This document shows, piece by piece, positions 7,968 to 15,900 of a stretch of DNA of 16,046 nucleotides (positions within the stretch are counted from its first letter, which is position 1; each line of letters starts with the position of its first letter). Source of the DNA: Bacteroidales bacterium 45-6 (GTDB taxonomy: Bacteria; Bacteroidota; Bacteroidia; Bacteroidales; Dysgonomonadaceae); assembly GCA_001897035.1 (NCBI GenBank), contig MKRS01000180.1:1-16046 (forward strand), read 5' to 3'. The notes beneath the pieces were generated by a model, which did no database searches, was not told the origin of the DNA, and saw only the letters and a program-made list of their open reading frames with translations. The position numbers were made by a program, and so were the translations under genes.

Positions 7968-8708
7968 ATGAAGGAAAAAGAAATGATTTTCGGCATCCGT
8001 GCCGTGATAGAAGCCGTAGAAGCCGGAAAAAACATCGACAAAGTGATCGTGAAGCGTGAACTTCAGGGCGACTTATTCAAAGAGCTGCAAGCAGCATTAA
8101 AAGGCCACGAAATACCCGTGCAAAGGGTGCCTTTGGAACGTATCGACCGTTACACACGCAAAAACCACCAAGGTGTAATTGCCTTCCTGTCGGCCATCAC
8201 GTATGACAGAATAGAAGAGATCGTCCCATTTCTCTATGAACAAGGGAAAGATCCATTTATCCTCGTTCTGGACGGGTTAACAGATGTACGTAACTTCGGA
8301 GCCATTGCCCGCACCTGCGAAGTAGGTGGAGTGGATGCCATCGTGATACCAACAAGAGGTAGTGTCACCGTGAATGCGGATGCCGTGAAAACATCGGCCG
8401 GCGCACTCTTGAAAATACCCGTTTGTAAAGAGCCCAACCTGACATCCGCCATTCAATTTCTCAAAAATAGCGGCTTGAAAGTGTTGGCTGCCACCGAAAG
8501 AGCGGCTACAAACTACACCGAATCGGAAATGACCGGTCCTATCGCCTTGGTGATGGGTTCGGAAGAAAGCGGAATTTCGAACGACAACCTCCGCATCTGC
8601 GACCAATTGGTGAAAATTCCACAATTCGGCACCATCGGTTCGTTGAATGTGTCGGTGGCCGCCGGCGTATTGATTTACGAAGTAATACGACAAAAAAGCA
8701 TCGGATAA
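7968..8708 (+). CDS. rlmB: 23S rRNA 2'-O-ribose methyltransferase, TrmH/RlmB family
   Basis: A 246-residue SPOUT-class enzyme that transfers a methyl group from SAM to a ribose 2'-OH. By family similarity the target is G2251 of 23S rRNA (E. coli numbering). Residues 5-80 form the L30e-like substrate-binding domain (FGIRAVIEAVEAGKNIDKV...RKNHQGVIAF). Residues about 97-243 are the knotted catalytic domain, with motif 1 DVRNFGAIARTCEVGG (106-121), motif 2 ALVMGSEESGIS (193-204) and motif 3 SLNVSVAAGVLIYEV (225-239). All key residues of the family look intact. The ATG at 7968 fits; a second Met at residue 6 is an alternative. The exact RNA target is inferred, since TrmH paralogues in Bacteroidota are often annotated alike. 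Confidence 0.9.
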   Translation: MKEKEMIFGIRAVIEAVEAGKNIDKVIVKRELQGDLFKELQAALKGHEIPVQRVPLERIDRYTRKNHQGVIAFLSAITYDRIEEIVPFLYEQGKDPFILVLDGLTDVRNFGAIARTCEVGGVDAIVIPTRGSVTVNADAVKTSAGALLKIPVCKEPNLTSAIQFLKNSGLKVLAATERAATNYTESEMTGPIALVMGSEESGISNDNLRICDQLVKIPQFGTIGSLNVSVAAGVLIYEVIRQKSIG

Positions 8709-8768
8709 TATCCCAATATGACACGGATAGGCGAAAAATTTTTCACCCATGTATCTATAACCAATAAA

Positions 8769-8792
8769 CGATTTGACAAATCAACAAAATAT
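8769..8792. repeat. 8-bp-period AT-rich tract at the ridA start
   Basis: Three imperfect 8-base units run into the start codon: CGATTTGA, CAAATCAA and CAAAATAT. It resembles the tracts before recN and the RNA methyltransferase gene, but with only three units chance is possible. Confidence 0.35.
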
Positions 8793-9168
8793 GAAAAAAG
8801 TAATTGCAACAACCAACGCACCGGCTGCCATCGGCCCATATAGCCAGGCCATCGAAGTAAATGGATTTGTGTACGTTTCCGGACAAATCCCCGTTGACCC
8901 ATCCACCGGAGAATTCGTTCCGGGAGGAATCAAGGAACAAACCGGGCAATCGTTCAAAAACATCAAGGCCATTTTGGCGGAAGCTGGATTAACCACCGCC
9001 AACATCGTGAAAACGACCGTTCTTTTGGCCGACATCGCCGATTTCGTAGCCATGAACGAGGTGTATGCTTCGCAATTTGAAGGGGCATTTCCCGCCCGTT
9101 CAGCATTTGCCGTAAAAGCCCTTCCCAAGGGTGCTTTGGTGGAAATAGAGGTGATCGCGGCGCGATAA
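8791..9168 (+). CDS. ridA: RidA family enamine/imine deaminase
   Basis: A 125-residue member of the YjgF/YER057c/UK114 family, which hydrolyses reactive 2-aminoacrylate and related enamines/imines released by PLP enzymes. It forms a cytoplasmic trimer in characterised relatives. Seen here: the opening IATTNAPAAIGPYSQAIEVN with Y17, then VYVSGQIPVDP, the R103 of FPARSAFAV that binds the substrate carboxylate, and E118 in LVEIEVIA. All active-site residues of the deaminating RidA type are present. The ATG at 8791 is chosen; an upstream TTG at 8773 would add six residues not found in the family. It lies 82 bases after the methyltransferase gene, with no clear promoter between them. A strong terminator follows, so it is probably the last gene of the recN-rlmB-ridA transcript. 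Confidence 0.95.
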   Translation: MKKVIATTNAPAAIGPYSQAIEVNGFVYVSGQIPVDPSTGEFVPGGIKEQTGQSFKNIKAILAEAGLTTANIVKTTVLLADIADFVAMNEVYASQFEGAFPARSAFAVKALPKGALVEIEVIAAR

Positions 9169-9238
9169 ACTTGTAGTCCCGGTGCGAGCAAATTCCGGGA
9201 TCACGGATGTTTTTTTGCGGCATATCCGATAACAACGA

Positions 9239-9279
9239 AAACGGCTTCAATCTCGATAGATTGAAGCCGTTTATTTTTA
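9239..9279. terminator. bidirectional intrinsic terminator
   Basis: A perfect 15-bp stem (9239-9253 with 9258-9272) closes a CGAT loop. It contains the GC-rich core ACGGCTTCAATCT and is followed on the + strand by TTTATTTTTATT. On the minus strand it is followed by TTTTCGTTGTT. It lies between the convergent ridA and zincin-like genes, so it probably ends both transcripts and is stronger for ridA. A weaker TCCCGG/CCGGGA stem at 9177-9200 lies upstream. Confidence 0.85.
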
Positions 9280-9346
9280 TTACTAAAAGAAATTCAGGGA
9301 ATAAACGCCTTCATTTCAAGGCCTTTTCATCTACTGCAAACGGCGC

Positions 9347-12300
9347 TTAAAGAACGACCACTTTTGCCACCTTCTCGCTGTGCGCGGATTTAACCGTGAC
9401 AATGTAGATTCCTTTTGGCAAAGCCACCGAATAGCTATCGTTCACATTGGAAGCGTGGGCAAAGGGTTTTCCCACCACGTCATACACATTGATTTCGGAT
9501 GGTTCCGGCATTTTTTCTACAATCAATCCGCCCTGTTTTGCATAAATTCCGATGGCAGACGAAGTGTCCCCGGTGATGCCAGACAAAGCCATATCAAGGC
9601 TTGCTGCCTGATCGCCGGTGAGAATCAACCAACGCTGCAATGTGGCGGCATCAGTGATGTTGTAGTTCGACGAAGCGGTGGATCCGTTGGAGGCGTTCGC
9701 TACAAACGAAGGCGGATTTTGTGTAGCCGTCGGATATATTATCCAGTAACTCTTGAGGGTCACTGCATTGTTTCCGGTTCCAGCCACGATGTTGTTGCGT
9801 GATCCCATCAGCTGGAAATAATTGGTTCCCAAGAGTGTGGTCCGAGCGAGAGATCCGAAACCGTTGAGACCCGAGGACTTATAGGTCAGGTATTTACCTG
9901 TGGCTACATTCTGAAGGGAGTAATATGCCTTGGCCGGATAGAACCTCACATACCAGGCAGTACTATCGTTTGCCGTAGCCTGCGATGCGGTCATTTTCCG
10001 ATAAACGATTCCCCCGTCTGGTTTCTCCACAAGGAACGAATTGTCGCGCCCGGCATTGGTGTCTTCGTTCTTGATATAATATTTCACCGTTTCATCGTTG
10101 TCGAAAGTGTAGGCCGGTGTAGCAAAACCTCCTGTTGGGGGAAGTCCGTCTTCGCCCAAGCCCTGCACGATCATGGTGTTGATGGTATAAGTCATATCCA
10201 ATCCGTCGTCTTCGAACGATCCGTTGATGCCATAAGGCCAGAAGTGGATGTAGTCGCCCTTGAGGTTCGCGGTAGGATCATTGGTCATGAAACGGAGCAC
10301 TTTGGTAGCTCTTTCTCCAAGGTAAATACCGTTGGCTTTCAGTGCCGATTCTGCTGTCCAGTAGATGTATTGCCCCACTCCTATGGTATGAGCCATTTCG
10401 TGCAAGGCAGTACCTGTTTGCTGGTAACTTGCTATGTCTCCAAACTGCATGTATCCACCGTAGGAGGCTTCGGCAGTGGGCGTTCCCGCATTATAGTTCA
10501 CGCTCAGCTTATGTCCCTGGATGCTCGTCAGGTTGTTATAGTAATTGACAGCCGAAGAAACGGCGGCATTGATTCGAGTGTAGTTGTCCCCGGTAAAGGC
10601 GCTTGCAAACGAGTAAGAGACTGTTCCTTTCGGAATGGTAATCACCTTGATCTCGTTTCCATACCCCACGGCATAGCCTGTAGTGATGGCATAAGCCCGC
10701 ATATAGTAAACCGTTGCCGGCTGAAGGCCATCCACACGTCCCAGAAAAGAGACTGTTGTACCCGCCGCAACACTTTTGCCGTTCAGCACCGAAGCATTGG
10801 GCTGTGTGCTCCAACAAATACCTCTTTCCAGAATGGCAGACGAGGCCACCCCGCTGACCGTTCCCCTAAGATAGGCAATGTTCGATCCACGGGTATAATC
10901 TTTCACGGTGGTCACAGTCGGTGCCGTGCCGGTGGCATTGGCCACACGGTAAGCCAATATCGCCAGATTCAAGCTCGAAGTGGCATTATTGATGTCAGCC
11001 AAGCTTGCATCCAAATTGTCGTAAACAGATTGGGCTGCATGAATGGCGTCTTGAAATTTTGCCGCATCATTGCCCGTACCCGCCCCATAAACGGTAGTTG
11101 CCGTAGCAAGAACTGTCTGCAAGGCAGCATAAGCCGCAATAGAGGTTTGCGCGGAAGTTATCGCCGCCGTGATTTTCACATTGGCCGTATTCAGGTCGGT
11201 TGCAACCAGCGGATTAGCTGCTACGGCTTGCTGTGCCTGCAATATAGCTGCATTGAGTTCTGTCAATACCGGGTTCTGCATTCTTGAACCGGTCAGTTGC
11301 TGTGCTTTCGCCACCTGCTGATTCAGCACATCCGCCACATCGTTCAAGTTATTTCCCAGATATTGAAGTTTGAAATTATCGAGTAATGCCCAATACCCGT
11401 TTTGCTGAAAAGTGCTTCTGGCCCCGATAGTAAGGACATCTCCGTCTGCAACCAAAATGCTTGGCAGCGTGACTTCGTAGTATGCACTATCCGTCTTGTT
11501 CATCATGATTTCGGCACCTGCCATGGTGTTGACATAGCCGCTCACGTTATCAGCCCCTGTGTATTTGTGTCTGTACAAAGAACTAAATGGAGCTGTTATC
11601 TCGGAAAAGGTGGTGCTTTTCGCATAAAAACGGGCATAAATAGCCTCTGTTCCACTCCTGTAAGCGGCACCGCCATCGTTTCCTTTGGGGCGTTCAAAGC
11701 CTCGAACTTTGAGAATGTATTTCCCGGCAGGCAGCCCCTTCACTTGCTGGTTCAGGTCGAAAGTCTTCTGATAATATTCCACTTCGTGGTAATTCACGGT
11801 ACCCGCTCCGTTCCAACCGGTTGATGTGTTGTCGTCAAAGCCTTGGTTGGTTATGTAAGAAGTCATATCCAACGGATTTGCCGCCGAAGCATTCTGCAAT
11901 TTAAAATTGAAGGTCGCTGTTTTGAGAGTCGTAATTGCTTTTTTTACATCTGCGGCCGACTCGCTGTTCAAATAAGATTGTGCAGTAGTGATAGCGGTTG
12001 AAAACTGATCCGCCCCCTTTGCTCCCGCCACATAAACGCCCTGTGCTTCGAGAATGGCAGCTTTCAAACCAGCAATATCGGGCATTTCAATCGCCTCATA
12101 TAGCCCGAAATTGTCGAAACCAAATGTATTGCCAAGCCACCTAAAGCGAACCATGAGGTAACCGTATGGATTGCTGTTGGTGAATGCCGTGGCATTCAAT
12201 GTCCATTGCCCCCCTGCATTGATGGAGGTGGCATTAATGAGTACCAAGGGTTCGGTGCTGCTCGTCTTGTCATTCGTCAACGAGGTTTTCAAATATGCTT

Positions 12301-12679
12301 CAGAACCCGCCGCCTTGGTTGCATCCAGGTATTTGGCATAGTAGCGAAAATAATACGTTTTTCCCGTACCAATGCTCCACCCTGTGCCTATCGATCCGGC
12401 AGAGCTGGAATTCGCGTTTGTTTTCCCTACTAAATATTGGGAATTGTCCACTCCTCCGTTTGCCACCAAAGTATAATTGTCGGAAGTCAATGCACTTGCA
12501 GAAGTAGTAGCATCCGTCCAACCGGCAAATCCACTTTCAAATCCAGGGTTCGTGATCTGATTGTTACTCTTGATGATATACTTTATCGTCCCCACAGTAA
12601 CAGTGTCACCCACTTGCTGCGCAAAAGTCTGAAAGACCATTGTGCAAACAGCAATACTACAAAATAAAATTTTTTTCAT
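9347..12679 (-). CDS. secreted multidomain zincin-like protein with T9SS tail
   Basis: A 1110-residue exported protein. The ATG at 12679 is chosen because a clear signal peptide begins there (MKKILFCSIAVCTMVFQTFA, cleavage before QQ). The frame is open 55 codons further up, but that extension would bury the signal. Domains in order: jelly roll about 40-195 (ITNPGFESGFAGW to FGFDNFGLYEA); FIVAR-like helices 199-265; second jelly roll 268-442; further FIVAR-like helices 444-582; Fn3-like 585-685; putative metallopeptidase 686-855 with HEMAHTIGVGQ at 760-770; beta-trefoil (ricin-like) 857-1022 around YYSLQNVATGKYLTYKS; T9SS type A sorting tail 1041-1110 (EINVYDVVG...LPKGIYIVTV...KVVVL). The layout suggests a surface or secreted hydrolase anchored to glycans, perhaps acting on glycoproteins. 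Metal binding is inferred from HExxH alone. No third histidine follows at the metzincin spacing. No characterised relative is recognised for the catalytic part. Confidence 0.85.
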   Translation of the reverse strand: MKKILFCSIAVCTMVFQTFAQQVGDTVTVGTIKYIIKSNNQITNPGFESGFAGWTDATTSASALTSDNYTLVANGGVDNSQYLVGKTNANSSSAGSIGTGWSIGTGKTYYFRYYAKYLDATKAAGSEAYLKTSLTNDKTSSTEPLVLINATSINAGGQWTLNATAFTNSNPYGYLMVRFRWLGNTFGFDNFGLYEAIEMPDIAGLKAAILEAQGVYVAGAKGADQFSTAITTAQSYLNSESAADVKKAITTLKTATFNFKLQNASAANPLDMTSYITNQGFDDNTSTGWNGAGTVNYHEVEYYQKTFDLNQQVKGLPAGKYILKVRGFERPKGNDGGAAYRSGTEAIYARFYAKSTTFSEITAPFSSLYRHKYTGADNVSGYVNTMAGAEIMMNKTDSAYYEVTLPSILVADGDVLTIGARSTFQQNGYWALLDNFKLQYLGNNLNDVADVLNQQVAKAQQLTGSRMQNPVLTELNAAILQAQQAVAANPLVATDLNTANVKITAAITSAQTSIAAYAALQTVLATATTVYGAGTGNDAAKFQDAIHAAQSVYDNLDASLADINNATSSLNLAILAYRVANATGTAPTVTTVKDYTRGSNIAYLRGTVSGVASSAILERGICWSTQPNASVLNGKSVAAGTTVSFLGRVDGLQPATVYYMRAYAITTGYAVGYGNEIKVITIPKGTVSYSFASAFTGDNYTRINAAVSSAVNYYNNLTSIQGHKLSVNYNAGTPTAEASYGGYMQFGDIASYQQTGTALHEMAHTIGVGQYIYWTAESALKANGIYLGERATKVLRFMTNDPTANLKGDYIHFWPYGINGSFEDDGLDMTYTINTMIVQGLGEDGLPPTGGFATPAYTFDNDETVKYYIKNEDTNAGRDNSFLVEKPDGGIVYRKMTASQATANDSTAWYVRFYPAKAYYSLQNVATGKYLTYKSSGLNGFGSLARTTLLGTNYFQLMGSRNNIVAGTGNNAVTLKSYWIIYPTATQNPPSFVANASNGSTASSNYNITDAATLQRWLILTGDQAASLDMALSGITGDTSSAIGIYAKQGGLIVEKMPEPSEINVYDVVGKPFAHASNVNDSYSVALPKGIYIVTVKSAHSEKVAKVVVL

Positions 12680-12682
12680 GCG

Positions 12683-12712
12683 ATTAATTTTTAAAATTTG
12701 GCGGCATGTAAC
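12683..12712 (-). repeat. leader direct repeat, proximal copy
   Basis: Read on the minus strand, this 30-base unit begins GTTACATGCCGCC, ends ATTAAT and lies 3 bases before the ATG at 12679. It matches the distal copy at 12779-12808 at 23 of 30 ungapped positions. Part of the match is AT-rich, but the 13-base GC-containing head agrees at 11 positions. Confidence 0.5.
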
Positions 12713-12717
12713 GCCGC
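12701..12717 (-). promoter_or_regulatory. GC-rich hairpin in the leader of the zincin-like gene
   Basis: GCGGC at 12701-12705 pairs with GCCGC at 12713-12717, with one more G-U pair possible in RNA. It lies 21 bases from the start codon in an otherwise very AT-rich leader. It might limit ribosome access or be a protein-binding inverted repeat; nothing shows which. A second small inverted repeat, ATCATC-TTT-GATGAT, is at 12735-12749. Confidence 0.35.
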
Positions 12718-12778
12718 ATGATGTTTTTTTAATTATCATCTTTGATGATTTTCTGAATACCATGCGCTGATTCATACA

Positions 12779-12808
12779 ATTAAATATTACGATTAGGCGG
12801 TATGCAAC
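12779..12808 (-). repeat. leader direct repeat, distal copy
   Basis: On the minus strand this unit begins GTTGCATACCGCC and ends TTTAAT. As in the proximal copy, an ATG (12774-12772) follows after three bases, and that ATG is in frame with the zincin-like gene. This suggests a duplicated translation-start region, one copy of which has decayed. Confidence 0.5.
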
Positions 12809-12876
12809 CCACCTGATTTTAGATTTTTCCCAGCAATTTAACAAAATCCAAACTTCATTTCTCCATCAAAACATAT

Positions 12877-12896
12877 TTAAAAGATAGAAATCTATC
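12877..12896 (-). terminator. weak terminator-like hairpin after the BNR_4 gene
   Basis: On the minus strand GATAGA-TT-TCTATC (12896-12883) is followed directly by TTTTAAA. The stem is short and AT-rich, so termination would be partial at best. It lies 11 bases after the stop codon of the upstream gene. The two minus-strand genes could still share a transcript. Confidence 0.25.
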
Positions 12897-12907
12897 GAGA
12901 GATTACT

Positions 12908-15900
12908 CTATCGGCGAAATTCCTTAGCGGAAACAATCTCGCCAGATTTCAGCGTTTTCTTCACAATATAAACCGTGTTCTGCGTAGGCTTGGCAACCTC
13001 CACTCCTTGCAGATTGTAATATTTCCGAGACACAACCTCATGAGCAGACCCGCTCCCCTGGTTTTCGTTCACCCCCGAAAGATTATCCAATTTGCCTGCA
13101 TAAAGCAGCTTGAAGTTGTCGAATATCGTCCAACTCGCATCCACGTTGGCCGCCAAAGTCTTGATACCGATTTGCAAGGCTTCGCCGCTCTTCACCACGA
13201 TGCTGTCCATCTTGTTCACGTACAATTGTCCGTCAAAAGCAAGCCTTGCTGAAGCCATCGAGTTGACATAGCCGTTTTCAAAATCCGTATTGCCGCTATT
13301 GCCGAACATCCCTGCGGAATAAAGCGAGAGAAGGGGTGCCTGTTTGATCCTACCGGAAACATTAGCATATAAAACGGCATTGATAGACTCATTCCCCGCA
13401 TAATAATTTGCGGCATAATCGTTCGCTTTTTCTCGATGAAAACCTTGAACTTGCAGTTTGTATATCCCTTCGGGAAGCCCCACGATGGATTGGGAAAGGT
13501 CGAAGGCCCTGTTGTAGAATTCCATCTCGTTGAGGCTCACAGCGCCGCCAGCAGCACCCGTCCAACCATCCGCCGTATTGGACAAAAAGCCAGGATTCAC
13601 GATAAAGCCAGTCATGTCGATGTATTCCCCCGCATTCAATTTCAGTTCCGGAGCGTAAGCCTGTCCATCAAGAAAAGACACGGAACTCACTCCTGTAATG
13701 CCCCTACCGGTAGAGACCGCGCCTTCCACCAAGGTCATCCTGTCGAAATGGCCGATGCTGGTAGCCGTGCGGCTGACGGAAAAATAGATTTGCGATGGGA
13801 GCGATGCCGGCGTAACAAAATCGAAAGTGACGTCCTTGTAGTTGCCAAATCCGACAACCGGTGTTGCATAGGTGTATTCGGTGAAATATTCCGAAGAAAA
13901 TCCGCCCACACGGGCCACATAATTCCCGGCAACCGTGCCATTATGGGCCATGTGCCGATAGACCACCCTGTAAGGCGTGCTGGGCTTCATACCGTTCAGT
14001 TGCTGCCAGAACTTCATGCCATCGTCTGCACCAAAACCATGTAGCATGAAGGCATAATTCCCTTCAGCAATGGAGCGTATGCTTGCATAGCCACTATTGA
14101 CTGTGATATTGTTTGCCCGCGAACCTGTTGCCACATAATAGCTGGCAAGGGTAAACCAATTGGAAGGCATCGCCCTTACGTCGCCCGGTTTTGTTACGGG
14201 ATCGTATCCGGACATATATTGTGTGAATCGTTCAAATCCGGGATTCTTAAATAGATTCCGGCTGTCGTATATTCCTGTTTTGGCTACCGAATCGGCGGGT
14301 TGCGAAAAAATGTCGGGATATTGGGTCGAAGCCATAGGCCGAATGCTTTTGATGTATTTATCCCCTTCGAAGACATACACGATCCCGTCTTTTTGCGCAA
14401 AGCGCACAAGGCCGCTCGAAGCTGGAGTGTAGGCGAAATAATTGTCGCCCACCTTGATCGGCACACCTGCTGTCCCGGTAACTTCGAGCGTAAAATTCGA
14501 TATTACCGGTTGAAAATCAGTAAAGTTGCTCACAGATTGGCCTCCAAAGTTTTGCAACTTTGGCAAATATGGGATCACAACGTCATTTTTTTTTTCAGGT
14601 TGGTAAGCAAAGTCATCGCTGCTATCACTTTGGGAGTCAGTTTCGGGATAAAGCGAAGCGACGGGTACCGCAGTCTTCACCGTTCTATTTCCCGACCAAG
14701 AGATAATTGGCTGGGACGACGAAAGAGTTTTTATCACGACAGTGTGACGGTGCGAAGCAATAAGCGGAACAAGCGCGCTTACTTCGTCGGGCGTATCAGT
14801 ATTTTTCTCCATCAAAAGATTCCCATCCACATACACTTTGGCTTTAGAACCCAAATACAAGGTGTATTGCTCCCCATAAATTGTTTCAAGTGTACCCGAA
14901 TAAACGACCGTGTCGCCCACAGTGTGCGAACGAAGGCCCGTGCCGTTGGGCTTGTGCGGATTATCCACCAGGTAATCTATCACGACAACCCGTTGATCTC
15001 GTCCAAGATATACGAACGAGAGAATGCCGTCTTTGAGCAAACGAGGATGATCTATTTGTGGTTCGGAGCAAAACCTGCCCTTATCGACATCGCTTATGAG
15101 TCCCCAATCGTTGTAGTCGTTTGCCGAAGTTGCTCCGTAGATTTCAGCACCATTGGCTATGACAATGGCATTGTTGCTGGCATCGGCTATTATCTGCGAC
15201 CGACAATAGGAGTAAACTGCCGCTCCGTTATTTTTGACTTGTCTTACCTGCCAAACGCCATTGCTGTCGCGGTAGCGGTGGTGCAGTCGAGCCTTCAGCC
15301 TCGAAGAAGCCCAATTGGAGTCGTCGGCTTGACCAACGGGGATGTAGGAATTCAAAATATGAACCCGTCCCAAAGTGTCCGTGGTCTGCGACTCCTGATT
15401 GATGTATCCCCGGTTGTAGGGGATGTCGGCAATCTTAAGGCTTGCGAGTTCCTGACGGAGACAATTGCCATGTGCGGTGGCATCGGTCGGGTTGACCATG
15501 TACTCTGTTGACGCCACTTTCTGTCCATTAGTGTTCAGCCATGTGCGGCCGTGGTCAGTGCTGTATGCGTAATATATGTCGTGGTTGGACATTCCGTTGA
15601 AATCGTCGCGCCAGCACCACGAAACGTGTATCCTTCCCTTGTTGTCATAATCCATTCGGTTGATATAGGCACAGGCGTCCGGAGTCGCGTCCATTCCCTG
15701 CACATAACGCCCTACCATTTTCCAAGTGTGGGTAGTTCCGTCGTATTCGCGCAAATAGCTGTCGCCATCTCCGCTTAGTTTGTATCGGCATTCGAAGAAG
15801 AGATTGCCGTCCGGCTTGTTGAAAAAACGGGGATAAGTCACATCCGGCACATTGATTCCTTCCACCATCCGGGAGCCAGTCGTGGAAAAACTTTCAGCAG

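Noticed and set aside
8733..8744. 12-base palindrome GAAAAATTTTTC between rlmB and ridA
   Set aside because: Simple A/T runs of this size are expected by chance in AT-rich spacers, and it lacks a terminator-like arrangement.
10244..11287. 347-codon + strand open frame opposite the zincin-like gene
   Set aside because: Antisense to the HExxH, Fn3 and FIVAR-like segments, which are clearly coding on the other strand; the translation is Cys/Arg/Gly-rich and unrecognisable.
12680..12844. 55-codon N-terminal extension of the zincin-like gene
   Set aside because: It would place a signal peptide in the interior of the protein; the extension includes the repeated leader and looks untranslated.
14300..15511. 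403-codon + strand open frame opposite the BNR_4 gene
   Set aside because: It lies fully antisense to a convincing propeller-coding sequence, its translation shows no domain or signal peptide, and it has the Arg/His/Val-rich composition of a shadow frame.
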